Part shown: in pieces, positions 34,686 through 43,181 of the stretch | How positions within the stretch are numbered: the stretch's first letter is position 1 | How the letters are laid out: every line of letters begins with the position of its first letter | Made by a program: the position numbers and the translations under genes | Origin: JBBATK01 sp040398805 | Lineage (GTDB): Bacteria > Bacteroidota > Ignavibacteria > Kapaibacteriales > NICIL-2 | Reading direction: 5' to 3' | Assembly (NCBI GenBank): GCA_040398805.1 | Contig: JBBATK010000003.1 | Location: 1-64,000, forward strand | Length of the DNA stretch: 64,000 nucleotides | Notes under the pieces: model-generated | What the model was told of the DNA's origin: nothing | The model's database searches: none | What the model saw: the letters and a program-made list of their open reading frames with translations, nothing else

Positions 34686-35843
34686 ATGTGGCAAGACATC
34701 ATAGGTCAGGAGCGCGCCCAGCGATTGCTTGCACAATCCATCCGGGATGGACGTGTAGCGCATGCCTATTGCCTTTGGGGACCCGAAGCGGTGTCCGCCG
34801 AAGCTCTGGCCATCGCCTTCGCACGGACGGTGAACTGCCTTTCCCCGCACATCACCGACACCGCCGTCCTGCCCTGCATGACCTGCCGTAGCTGCAAGCA
34901 GATGCAGAACCTCCAGCATCCCAATCTTCAGCTCGTCTTCGCCTTGCCTACGGGCAAGAGCGGCAGCAGCGACGACAGCCCCGCCTCCCGTCTGTCCGAA
35001 GACCAGCTGGGCCTCGTGCAGGACGAGATCGCGCGGAAGGCGGAGAATCCCTATCACCGAATCAGTCTGGAAGGCGCATCGGCCATCCGTATCGGCACCG
35101 TGCGGGATATCAAGAAGTCGGTCCAGCTCTCGCAATCCCAAGGCGGACGTCGGGTGTTCATCCTGTTCCAGGCAGAGCTCATGACCATGGAAGCGGCGAA
35201 CGCCCTGCTGAAGACGCTCGAGGAACCGCAGGAGAATATCACCCTCATCCTTTGCACCGAGCGGCGGGAGATGCTTCCGCAGACCATCCTCTCGCGCTGT
35301 CAGCAAGTACAGCTGGAGCCGCTCTCGGACGACGTCATCGCCGAAGCGCTCGAGCGCACCTATCATGTGGAGGCCTCGGCCGCCCGCATCACCGCCTCCC
35401 TGGCGCATGGCAGTATCCGCCGAGCGCTCGACATCCGGGAAAGCAACCTGCTTGCCACGCGCGACGAAATCGTCCACCTGCTTCGCACGGCCTTGAAGGG
35501 CGGTGCGTTTCGCATCGACCTGCTCACGGCCATCGATGAACTCGTGGGTACCACGGATCGTTCGAACGCGCGCACCGTGCTCTCGCTGCTGCTTGTGTGG
35601 CTGCGCGACGCCTACGCCCTGCATGCGGGAGCGGAGGACTCGGTGATTGTGAATCGCGACATGCTGCCGACGCTGACGAAGTTCGCCCAGGCCTACGGTT
35701 CGCGGGACATACCGGCGGCGCTCGCCGTGCTCGAGGACACCATGCGTGCGCTCCACGGCAATGCCCAGATCCATCTGAGCATGCTCACCGCGATGCTGTC
35801 GTTGCGGCGAATATTCCTTCAACCTGCGCCGGCCGGATCGTGA
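34686..35843 (+). CDS. holB: DNA polymerase III delta-prime subunit
   Basis: The 385-aa protein starts DIIGQERAQRLLAQSIRDGRVAHAYCLWGPEAV, the usual HolB/DnaX-like beginning. The P-loop is degenerate (GPEAVSAEA, lacking GK), fitting a delta-prime subunit that does not bind ATP. A zinc module is reduced to CMTCRSC. NALLKTLEEPQENITLILCTE and TILSRCQQV are the sensor region and the SRC motif. It is a stator of the clamp loader. The neighbour dtd is 70 nt downstream. Confidence 0.92.
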   Translation: MWQDIIGQERAQRLLAQSIRDGRVAHAYCLWGPEAVSAEALAIAFARTVNCLSPHITDTAVLPCMTCRSCKQMQNLQHPNLQLVFALPTGKSGSSDDSPASRLSEDQLGLVQDEIARKAENPYHRISLEGASAIRIGTVRDIKKSVQLSQSQGGRRVFILFQAELMTMEAANALLKTLEEPQENITLILCTERREMLPQTILSRCQQVQLEPLSDDVIAEALERTYHVEASAARITASLAHGSIRRALDIRESNLLATRDEIVHLLRTALKGGAFRIDLLTAIDELVGTTDRSNARTVLSLLLVWLRDAYALHAGAEDSVIVNRDMLPTLTKFAQAYGSRDIPAALAVLEDTMRALHGNAQIHLSMLTAMLSLRRIFLQPAPAGS

Positions 35844-35913
35844 CCGACGCGACACACCGGAACGCGGTGGCGAGCGACACCATTCCTTCCGGGAAACCCT
35901 ATCAGGAACTGCC

Positions 35914-36366
35914 ATGAGATGTGTGGTACAACGTGTGAAGCACGCGCGCGTGACGGTGGGCGAAGACGTCTGCGGCGCTATCGGGAACGGTCTGCTCGTC
36001 CTGCTCGGCGTGCATGAGCACGACACCGCCGAAAGCGCGGCGTGGCTTGCCCACAAGGTGTCGAACCTCCGCATCTTTCCCGATGCGGACGAGAAGATGA
36101 ATCTTTCCGTCAAGGATTTCGGAGGCCGGGTGCTCGTCGTCTCGCAATTCACTTTGTATGCCGACGCCGCCAAAGGATTTCGTCCGTCGTTCATTCAGGC
36201 AGCTCGACCGGAACTGGCGCTCCCTTTGTACGAGAGCTTCGTCAAGCTCCTGGAAGATGGCCTGGGATCGACGGTGGAGACAGGACGGTTCGGTGCGATG
36301 ATGGACGTGGAACTCGTGAACTGGGGTCCGGTGACCATCCTGCTCGACCATCCGCTGCTCGGCTGA
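35914..36366 (+). CDS. dtd: D-aminoacyl-tRNA deacylase
   Basis: The 150-aa protein matches DTD over its whole length: MRCVVQRVKHARVTV at the start, SQFTLYADAAKGFRPSF in the middle and TGRFGAMMDVELVNWGPVTI near the end. The catalytic Thr and Ser region SQFTL and the GPVT cross-subunit motif are intact. It hydrolyses D-amino acids from mischarged tRNAs. AGGAACTGCC precedes the ATG. Confidence 0.97.
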   Translation: MRCVVQRVKHARVTVGEDVCGAIGNGLLVLLGVHEHDTAESAAWLAHKVSNLRIFPDADEKMNLSVKDFGGRVLVVSQFTLYADAAKGFRPSFIQAARPELALPLYESFVKLLEDGLGSTVETGRFGAMMDVELVNWGPVTILLDHPLLG

Positions 36367-36474
36367 TTGCTGCTCGGCTGACCGTAACAAGTGTTCCCGA
36401 GTGGTGGTCACCGGAGGTGATGGCAAGTAGTCATCGCGCCGTGGCGGCTGCGCAGGAGCGCAGGACATCCGCGC

Positions 36475-37872
36475 TTATGCGTGAGAGCGGTCGCGGAATT
36501 CGTGGACGTTGATACCGTATTTGCGGATCTTCACATGAAGGGTTTCGCGGCTCACGCCGAGCTGCGCCGCGGTCTTGCTCACATTGCCGTTGAATGTCTT
36601 GAGCATGGACTCGATCTTCAGCTTGTCGACGCGCTCCAGATCCTCCCGGCGCGTGCGTTCCATCGAGATGATATTGCCCGGAATGCGTGCGTCGTTCACA
36701 TGCGACGACATGGTGGACGAATGGATGTCGCTCACTTCGATGACGTCGCGGGAGACGGTCTGCAGGATGACGCGCAGGACGCTCGACAGCTCCCGCACGT
36801 TCCCCGTCCAATCCCTGCTTTGCAGGTACTCCATCGCCGACGGCGAAATCACTTTCTGGTCATCGTGTTCGCGATTGTGTTTGGACACATAATGCTCCGT
36901 GATGAGCGGGATATCGTCCCGCCGCTCATGTAACGCCGGCAGGAAGATCTCGCACTCGCGCAGGCGATGATACAACTGTTCGCGGAACATGCCCTTCTTC
37001 ATGGCATCGAGGAGATCCTTGTCCGTGGCGCTGATGAAGCGTATGTCCACGTCCTCCGATTCGATGGAACCGACACGACGGATGGTACGTTCTTCGATGG
37101 GGAGCAGAAGGTTCGCCTGCGACTCCGGCGCAAGGTCGCCGATTTCGTCAAGGAACAACGTCCCTTTGTTCGCATGATGGAACAGACCTTTCTTATCCGC
37201 CATCGCACCGGAGAACGAGCCGCGGACATGGCCGAACAACTCGCTTTGGAACAGGTCTCGCGGAATGTTCGGGATGTCCACCGTCACACACGAATGTTTG
37301 GCACGCTTGCTTACCGCATGCAGTGCGTGGGCCACGAGCTTCTTGCCCGTACCGGTCTCTCCCGTGATCAGGACGCTGAGTTCGGTGCGACCGTAGCGGA
37401 TGATCTTATCGGCGACGGCCTGCATCGCTTTGCTCTTGCCAAGGATGCCATGTTCCTGGATGGTGCTGAGGAACTCGTTGCGCTGAGCGGACGACTGGAA
37501 GCGCTCGGCGGCGCTGGCGACGACGTCGACGAGATGTTCGGGCGTGAGAGTGCTCTTCTCGATGAAGTTGACGGCACCGAGCTTCGTGGCGCGCACCGCG
37601 GTCTCAATGGTTCCTTTGCCGGAGATCATGATGACGGGCAGAGCAGGATGCTTCTTGACCGATTGGGCAAGGACATCGAGGCCGTTCATGGCACTGCGAT
37701 GGTCGAACTCGATGTCGAGCAGCAGCGCGGACAGTTCATGATGATGCGTTTCCAGATAGGACAGGGCGTCTTCCGGGGTGTTGAGGGCCGTGGGCTTCCA
37801 TCCTCGCGCAGAAACGATGTCGCACAACGTCGAGCAGAAGTCGGCATTATCGTCGACGATAAGGATGTTCAT
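36475..37872 (-). CDS. Sigma54-dependent response regulator (NtrC/AtoC type)
   Basis: The 465-aa protein has a receiver domain (acidic pair Asp7/Asp8, phosphoacceptor Asp53, Lys106). An AAA+ domain with Walker A GETGTGKK at 171-178 and LFLDEIGDL follows, and a Fis-type helix-turn-helix closes it (KTAAQLGVSRETLHVKIRKYG). The sigma54 contact loop, normally GAFTGA, reads GSFSGA at 218-223. By family knowledge the phosphorylated protein activates sigma54 promoters. No histidine kinase is adjacent. Its ATG overlaps the stop of the lipoprotein gene upstream (ATGA at 37869-37872), so it is probably translated from the gltX transcript. Confidence 0.93.
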   Translation of the reverse strand: MNILIVDDNADFCSTLCDIVSARGWKPTALNTPEDALSYLETHHHELSALLLDIEFDHRSAMNGLDVLAQSVKKHPALPVIMISGKGTIETAVRATKLGAVNFIEKSTLTPEHLVDVVASAAERFQSSAQRNEFLSTIQEHGILGKSKAMQAVADKIIRYGRTELSVLITGETGTGKKLVAHALHAVSKRAKHSCVTVDIPNIPRDLFQSELFGHVRGSFSGAMADKKGLFHHANKGTLFLDEIGDLAPESQANLLLPIEERTIRRVGSIESEDVDIRFISATDKDLLDAMKKGMFREQLYHRLRECEIFLPALHERRDDIPLITEHYVSKHNREHDDQKVISPSAMEYLQSRDWTGNVRELSSVLRVILQTVSRDVIEVSDIHSSTMSSHVNDARIPGNIISMERTRREDLERVDKLKIESMLKTFNGNVSKTAAQLGVSRETLHVKIRKYGINVHEFRDRSHA

Positions 37873-38408
37873 GGTGTATGGCGAGGGATATACGTGGACA
37901 GCGAATCAAAGATAGCACGAAACTCCCGACTCCCGAATGTCTGGAACCGTTTGTCCCACACGGCACGCAACGTGACCCGTGCAAGCGGATTCTGGTACTC
38001 TACATAGCGCATGATGGGAGCACGGACCGTCAGCGATTGGATCTTGAGAAAGGTCGCTCGCGTGGTATCAGCGAACATGCAGAAGGCCGACACGGGCATC
38101 ACCCCGATGGAGTCCCGCATGTACCGTTCACTGAACTCCGCCGCTTGCGTGCGGAACACTCTGCCGCGCGCATCCACCTCGTACCCCGTGAGCACTTTCG
38201 TCGTATCGTTCCATTCGCCCCACCGTAATAACACTTCCCTCATGGATTGTTTCACGCACTCGGAGGAATCGGCGGACGTCTGCCTCGTGGTGAGCGAGCC
38301 CAGGCATCCGGTGAGTCCGACGAGCACGGCGAGCAGGAGCGGCATCGCCCTGCGAGCCCGGAAGAAAAATCCTCTTGCGACGTCCACACCCATATCCTCC
38401 GTCCTCAT
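37869..38408 (-). CDS. Predicted lipoprotein of unknown function
   Basis: The 179-aa protein has a hydrophobic segment ending in the lipobox LVGLTGC (Cys about residue 35), so it is probably lipidated and exported. The mature part has no domain I recognise. An inner Met at residue 22 (MPLLLAVLVGLTGC) would give a more typical signal peptide, but the ATG at 38408 forms an ATGA overlap with the gltX stop, which favours it. The gene is sandwiched between gltX and a sigma54 regulator with 4-nt overlaps on both sides. Confidence 0.75.
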   Translation of the reverse strand: MRTEDMGVDVARGFFFRARRAMPLLLAVLVGLTGCLGSLTTRQTSADSSECVKQSMREVLLRWGEWNDTTKVLTGYEVDARGRVFRTQAAEFSERYMRDSIGVMPVSAFCMFADTTRATFLKIQSLTVRAPIMRYVEYQNPLARVTLRAVWDKRFQTFGSREFRAIFDSLSTYIPRHTP

Positions 38409-39883
38409 TCTCCCGTCGTTGCCGACGGCGTATACGTTATCATGCTGCGCAATCGCTTCACGGACCGTGCCTTACCGAGCACTTCCATGGTATCCATCAT
38501 TCCCGCACCCACCGATATTCCCGTGAGCGCCAGTCGCAGCAGGTTCGCGACGTCTTTGAACTTCAGCGAACGTGCCTTGAGGAACTCCTGCACAGCTTCG
38601 TGGATGCGCGTATGGAGGAACTCCTCCTCGGGAATGGCTTCGCATAGATCGGCGATGTCTGCGAGCAACCCTGCGGACTGCTCGGTCCATGTCTTGGCAT
38701 GGAACTCGTCGTCCACCACCCGATCGGCGAACATGTACAACGCGAACGCGACGGCGTCGTTGATGTTGTGGATACGCTCGCGGATCAGGAACAGCACACG
38801 CTGCACGTAGGCGTCCGTCCACTCCAGGCCGCGCTCACGCAAATGTTCCTGCATGGTCGCAACGAGCCGCGAGGGGTCGTTCTCCACGAACCATTTCAGA
38901 TACTGCGCGTTCATCCATTCCAGTTTCTGCAGGTCGAACACCGCTCCGGATTTGTTCACGTTCTCCAGCTTGAACTCGCGCACGAGTTCGTCGAGCGTGT
39001 AGATCTCGCGCTCGCCGCTGGGGTTCCATCCGAGCAGGGCGATGAAATTCAGGAAGGCCTCTTTGAAATACCCCTTGGCGATGTAATCGTGGACGGCGAC
39101 GTCGCCCTGACGCTTGCTGAGTTTGGACTTGTCCGTATTGAGCAGGAGCGGCAGGTGTGCGAACTTCGGCGGTTCCCAGCCGAAGCTTTGATAGAGAAGC
39201 ACGTGCTTCGGCGTGGAGGGAAGCCACTCCTCGCCGCGGATCACATGGGTGATGTTCATCGTGTGGTCGTCCACCACGTTCGCCAGGTGATACGTCGGGA
39301 AGTTATCGCTCTTGAGAAGGATCTGGTCGTCCACATCCTTGCACGGAACGACGATGGTACCGCGGATCTCGTCGTGGAACTTCACTTCGCCGCTGATGGG
39401 GACTTTCATCCGCACCACGGCGGGAGCGCTTTCGGCGAGCAGACGTTCCGTTTCTTCGGGTCCGAGCGTGAAGGAGTTCCGCATGACGGAGCGGTCGTAG
39501 CGCGGCGCGATGCCCGCGTTCTTCTGGCGCTCACGCATGCGGTCCAGCTCCTCGGCGGTATCGAAAGCGTAATACGCATGACCCGAGGCAAGCAGTTTGG
39601 CGGCATACTCGCGATACAGTTCCGTGCGCTCGCTTTGGACGTAGGGTCCCGCATCGCCCGGACGTGCCGGACTCTCGTCCGGCGTGATGCCTGCCCAATC
39701 GAGAGCGGAGACGATGGCCTCCACCGAGCCCTCCACGTACCGCGTCTGGTCGGTATCCTCGATGCGCAACAGGAACACGCCTCCGTGATGACGCGCATAA
39801 AGGTAGTTGTAGAGCGCCGTGCGCAGACCGCCTACATGCAAATACCCCGTCGGCGACGGAGCGAAACGAACACGTACAGACAT
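38405..39883 (-). CDS. gltX: Glutamyl-tRNA synthetase
   Basis: The 492-aa protein begins RFAPSPTGYLHVGGLRTALYNYLYAR with the class I HIGH-type motif (here HVGG). The KMSKS-type loop is KLSKRQGD near residue 255. The HxxxN and anticodon-binding regions continue normally to the C-terminus. It charges tRNA-Glu; whether it also charges tRNA-Gln cannot be told from sequence alone. It heads a three-gene minus-strand operon, with a 4-nt overlap to the lipoprotein gene. Confidence 0.97.
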   Translation of the reverse strand: MSVRVRFAPSPTGYLHVGGLRTALYNYLYARHHGGVFLLRIEDTDQTRYVEGSVEAIVSALDWAGITPDESPARPGDAGPYVQSERTELYREYAAKLLASGHAYYAFDTAEELDRMRERQKNAGIAPRYDRSVMRNSFTLGPEETERLLAESAPAVVRMKVPISGEVKFHDEIRGTIVVPCKDVDDQILLKSDNFPTYHLANVVDDHTMNITHVIRGEEWLPSTPKHVLLYQSFGWEPPKFAHLPLLLNTDKSKLSKRQGDVAVHDYIAKGYFKEAFLNFIALLGWNPSGEREIYTLDELVREFKLENVNKSGAVFDLQKLEWMNAQYLKWFVENDPSRLVATMQEHLRERGLEWTDAYVQRVLFLIRERIHNINDAVAFALYMFADRVVDDEFHAKTWTEQSAGLLADIADLCEAIPEEEFLHTRIHEAVQEFLKARSLKFKDVANLLRLALTGISVGAGMMDTMEVLGKARSVKRLRSMITYTPSATTGE

Positions 39884-39995
39884 AGTATCGGACGAAGGTG
39901 GATGAAACAGGTTCGAAGGTTGGCGACCGCGAAAAGCGTTCCCACGCTTCCCCTGCCTTTTTCAGATATCTTCTGCGATCATCATCACAGCCGTT

Positions 39996-40439
39996 CTACT
40001 CCGAGCGCAACGTGCGGGAGCACTCCGCATAGGCACGCTCGGTTTCGTGCAGACGCAGCGTGAACGAACGGAGTCGTTCGAAGCGCAGGAACTCCGGCGT
40101 CAGGCGGTCGGCGAACCATGCACAGATGTTCTCCGCGGTCGTCGGGAACGGCACCACGACGACTTTCATGGGATGATTGAGAAAGAACTCCAGCATGACG
40201 CTGTCGCTGTCGTCGCAGATGAAGCAATGATCGAGCTCGTCGACGATGGGCTGCACAAGCGCAGAGAGATCGTAGAAGTCCATCACCATACCCGTCGTAT
40301 CGGTGTTACCCTCTATCTCCACGCGAAGGGTATAGGAGTGGCCATGGATGTTCTTGCACAAGCCCTGATGCTGGACCAGCCGGTGTCCCATCTCCCAACG
40401 GTATTCTTTGGCGATGCGAGTCATGGTTGCGGTGGTCAT
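39996..40439 (-). CDS. queD: 6-carboxy-tetrahydropterin synthase (QueD)
   Basis: From the ATG at 40439 the protein has 147 aa. Zinc ligands are visible as His in MGHRLVQHQG and the HGHSY motif. Catalytic partners appear in MVMDFYDLS and LDHCFIC, and PTTAENICAWFADRL with HETERAY completes the PTPS/QueD pattern. It makes 6-carboxytetrahydropterin in the preQ0 path to queuosine. Its start overlaps the stop of queF by ATGA, supporting the tRNA-queuosine role over a pterin cofactor role. Confidence 0.93.
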   Translation of the reverse strand: MTTATMTRIAKEYRWEMGHRLVQHQGLCKNIHGHSYTLRVEIEGNTDTTGMVMDFYDLSALVQPIVDELDHCFICDDSDSVMLEFFLNHPMKVVVVPFPTTAENICAWFADRLTPEFLRFERLRSFTLRLHETERAYAECSRTLRSE

Positions 40440-40783
40440 GCACGACCGGGTTTCTTGTACGACACTTCGATGACGCTGTTGATACCGCCCCGCGCGCCCC
40501 ACTCGCTACGGATGGTCATTTCGCGAGGAGAACAGACGGCGACCAGATCGTCGAGAATCTTGTTCGTCGCCGCTTCGTAGAAGATGCCCTTGTTGCGGTA
40601 ATCCAGGTAGTAATACTTCAGCGACTTCAACTCGATACACGTCTCGTCCGGCGTATAGATCAGGTGGATGGTCGCGAAATCGGGCAGACCTGTCATGGGG
40701 CACACCGACGTGAACTCCGGATTGATGTGGGTGATGACGTAGTCGCGCTCGGGCTTCGGATTCGGGAAAACTTCCAGATTCAT
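40436..40783 (-). CDS. queF: NADPH-dependent preQ0 nitrile reductase (QueF, short form)
   Basis: The 115-aa protein is the single-domain QueF type. The catalytic Cys28 lies in SVCPMTGLPDFATIHL, and the QueF motif ELKSLKYYYLDYRNKGIFYEAATN follows. It reduces preQ0 to preQ1 for queuosine. I use the ATG at 40783; an upstream TTG at 40798 is less likely. It forms an operon with queD (4-nt overlap), divergent from rpsF. I see no preQ1 riboswitch in the leader. Confidence 0.95.
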   Translation of the reverse strand: MNLEVFPNPKPERDYVITHINPEFTSVCPMTGLPDFATIHLIYTPDETCIELKSLKYYYLDYRNKGIFYEAATNKILDDLVAVCSPREMTIRSEWGARGGINSVIEVSYKKPGRA

Positions 40784-40892
40784 AGGGTAAACAGGCAAAA
40801 TGAGTCAGATAGTGGACCCGCGGTAGCCGAAGAGGCAGCCGAGGTCGTCAGCGGTCGAAATTACGTAATCGGGCTTTTTTGACCACCGGCGA

Positions 40893-40923
40893 TTTGCAGA
40901 AACCACGGAGAAGTGTATCTTTG
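40893..40923 (+). promoter_or_regulatory. Bacteroidota-type promoter of rpsF
   Basis: TTTG (40893-40896), a 19-nt spacer and TATCTTTG (40916-40923) match the TTTG-N19-TAnnTTTG consensus exactly. It lies about 90 nt upstream of rpsF. Confidence 0.8.
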
Positions 40924-41014
40924 CAATCCGTTTTGACAATCCTTCCGTGGAACGCGAACCCAAAGCGATACCACGGATAGTGTGAAGACACAACACTAAC
41001 CATAGGAGAATACT

Positions 41015-41428
41015 ATGAGCGTTCGTCGCCAATACGAGACGACCTATATCATCAACGCCGCGTTGGAAGACAACGATGTGGAACAAGTGATCACCCGCGT
41101 GAGCGAGTACATCACGAACCATGGCGGTACCATCACCGAAGTGAACAAGTGGGGACGCCGCCGCCTGGGATATCCCATCGCGAAGAAGTTCAACGGCTTC
41201 TACGTGCATTGCATCTTCGATTCCGCCGCGAGCATCATTCCGCAGCTGGAGCGTTTCTTCGTGTTGGATGACAATGTCCTTCGTCACCTGACCATGCAAT
41301 TGCCCGAGAAGCTCCGCCAGTTCCGTATCACCCGTGCCATCGCACAAGCGGAGCGTCAAGCTACCCTTGAAAAGGCGAAGGCCGACGGAACAGCTCCGCA
41401 ACAAAGCCACGGCAACCGTCGCTTCTAA
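41015..41428 (+). CDS. rpsF: 30S ribosomal protein S6
   Basis: The 137-aa protein has the S6 pattern: YETTYIINAALED at the start, then VNKWGRRRLGYPIAKKFNGFYVHCIFDS, and a basic C-terminal tail ending HGNRRF. It binds the platform of the small subunit together with S18. AGGAGA precedes the ATG. In many bacteria rpsR follows; here rplI follows directly after 55 nt. Confidence 0.96.
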   Translation: MSVRRQYETTYIINAALEDNDVEQVITRVSEYITNHGGTITEVNKWGRRRLGYPIAKKFNGFYVHCIFDSAASIIPQLERFFVLDDNVLRHLTMQLPEKLRQFRITRAIAQAERQATLEKAKADGTAPQQSHGNRRF

Positions 41429-41483
41429 TTCGTGGTCGGTACTCCCTGAACTAGACATGTACGATTGAAATCGAAAGACCATT

Positions 41484-41930
41484 ATGAAAATCATCTTACG
41501 TCAAAACGTAGAAAAGCTCGGTTCCATCGGTGAATTGCTCACCGTGAAGGACGGATACGCCCGTAACTTCCTCATCCCGCGTCAGCTTGCCTACGTGGCA
41601 ACGCCCGGTGCCGAAAAGCGTTTGGAAATCGAGCGTCGTCAGTACGACAAGAAAATGGCACGCGCCAAGGAGGTCGCAGAAACCACTGCGACACGCCTGG
41701 CCGAATTGCAGATATCCATCCCCATGGCTGTGGGCGAGGAAGGCAAGCTGTTCGGTTCCGTGACCCCGCAGATGATCGCGCAGGAGCTCGAAGTTCGTGG
41801 CTTCTCCATCGATCGTCGCTCCATCAATATCGAAGATCCGATCAAGACCCTGGGTGTGTTCGACGTCAAGGTCAAGCTCCACCCCGAAGTCAGCGGCAAT
41901 CTCAAGGTATGGGTCATCTCGCAGGACTAA
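41484..41930 (+). CDS. rplI: 50S ribosomal protein L9
   Basis: The 148-aa protein starts MKIILRQNVEKLGSIGELLTVKDGYARNFLIP, the L9 N-domain. A long connecting helix (RLEIERRQYDKKMARAKEVAE) and the C-domain with GKLFGSVTPQMIAQEL follow. It probably forms one transcript with rpsF and ends at the hairpin at 41976. Confidence 0.97.
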   Translation: MKIILRQNVEKLGSIGELLTVKDGYARNFLIPRQLAYVATPGAEKRLEIERRQYDKKMARAKEVAETTATRLAELQISIPMAVGEEGKLFGSVTPQMIAQELEVRGFSIDRRSINIEDPIKTLGVFDVKVKLHPEVSGNLKVWVISQD

Positions 41931-41975
41931 ATCCGCAAGGACGTCACTCGTCCGACATCATCGTGAATCTCATCG

Positions 41976-42010
41976 AAAGCCTGTACGCATCCAGCGTGCA
42001 GGCTTTTGTG
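41976..42010 (+). terminator. Intrinsic terminator after rplI
   Basis: AAAGCCTG (41976-41983) pairs with CAGGCTTT (41999-42006), with an inner ACGC/GCGT stem around ATCCA. A TTTGTGTTT tail follows. Confidence 0.8.
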
Positions 42011-42168
42011 TTTCATAGCCCGTTCCGGCATCCAAGCTTTCGTCCGCTCGATGACCGATCACTCCTGACCGAGTACATTTTTTACTCCCTCGATTCGTCT
42101 ATATGCCTTCACGACAAGCGATGCACCCGGCGCACTCACGCGCCCTCCACGAATCACAGGGATCCATC

Positions 42169-43089
42169 ATGGCACACACCTACGTAATCGCCGGAGCGAC
42201 CGGCATGCTCGGACGCCGGTTGGCGCTTCTGCTCCATGAACGCGGCGACCGCGTCATCGTGCTGACGCGCTCGGTTGCCGCCTCGAAGCGCGCACTGCCG
42301 TTTGCCGACGAGCATATCGATATGCGTTCGTCCAACGAGGCCGAGATCCTCCGCGCGGTGGATGCGTCGGACGGCGTCATCAATCTTTCGGGTGCGAACA
42401 TCGGCACGGTGCGATGGACACAGAGGAACAAGGACATCTTCCGGAGCAGCCGCGTGGACACCACCCGCATGCTGAGCGGAGCCCTGCTCAAGGCATCGGC
42501 GAAGGAACGTGTCTTCGTGAGCGCCTCGGCCGTGGGGATCTACGGACACGATTTTACGACGTTGAAGAGCGAGGATGCAGGCGTGGCATCGGACTTCCTG
42601 GCGGAGCTGTGCGTGGCATGGGAAGCGGAGGCCATGAAGGCTCAGAGCGTAGCACGCGTGGTGATGCCGCGCATCGGCATCGTTCTGGATACCAAGGACG
42701 GTGCGCTTTCGAAGATGCTTCTGCCCTTCCGGTTCTTCGTCGGCGGTGCCATCGGTTCCGGCCGGCAGTGGATGTCGTGGATACATCTGGACGACATGAT
42801 ACGCGCGCTGGTATTCCTTCTTGACACGCCCGAAGCACGGGGTGCGGTGAACTGTGTGGCCCCGAACCCTGTCACCATGAAAGAGTTCGCTTCCACGCTC
42901 GGCTCCGTGTTGCACCGCCCGTCCCTCTTCCCTGTTCCCGAGCTCGCACTGAAACTGCTGCTCGGCGAACAGCACGTCCTTGTCACGGCAAGCACGCGGG
43001 TGTCGTCGAAGAAACTCGACTCGCTGGGATTCCGCTTCACCTTTTCCTCGCTTGCCGACGCGCTTCGCGACTTGTTGAAAAAAAGATAG
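42169..43089 (+). CDS. NAD(P)-dependent epimerase of the TIGR01777 family
   Basis: From the ATG at 42169 the protein has 306 aa. It starts with the Rossmann motif GATGMLGRRL and has the family features GVINLSGANIGTVRW, SRVDTTRML and SASAVGIYG. The C-terminal part (MSWIHLDDMIRALVFLLD, then NCVAPNPVTMKEFASTLG) fits TIGR01777 (YfcH-like). These proteins are short-chain-dehydrogenase-like; the substrate is unknown. The longer ORF start at 42103 lacks any family match. Confidence 0.9.
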   Translation: MAHTYVIAGATGMLGRRLALLLHERGDRVIVLTRSVAASKRALPFADEHIDMRSSNEAEILRAVDASDGVINLSGANIGTVRWTQRNKDIFRSSRVDTTRMLSGALLKASAKERVFVSASAVGIYGHDFTTLKSEDAGVASDFLAELCVAWEAEAMKAQSVARVVMPRIGIVLDTKDGALSKMLLPFRFFVGGAIGSGRQWMSWIHLDDMIRALVFLLDTPEARGAVNCVAPNPVTMKEFASTLGSVLHRPSLFPVPELALKLLLGEQHVLVTASTRVSSKKLDSLGFRFTFSSLADALRDLLKKR

Positions 43090-43142
43090 GACAATCACGG
43101 TTCGCGACGGCATCAATCTCCTCCTGCCGCATACCCCCGTGG

Positions 43143-43150
43143 TATTTTTG
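43143..43150 (+). promoter_or_regulatory. TATTTTTG promoter box upstream of the RND efflux operon
   Basis: TATTTTTGCAC lies about 32 nt before the adaptor start codon and matches the recurring -7 box. No TTTG is found 19 nt upstream. Confidence 0.5.
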
Positions 43151-43181
43151 CACGTCCCTCTCACCCGCTCAGGAACACCTG

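Noticed and set aside
40784..40892. Possible preQ1 riboswitch before queF
   Set aside because: No preQ1-I or -II consensus could be read in the leader on the minus strand.
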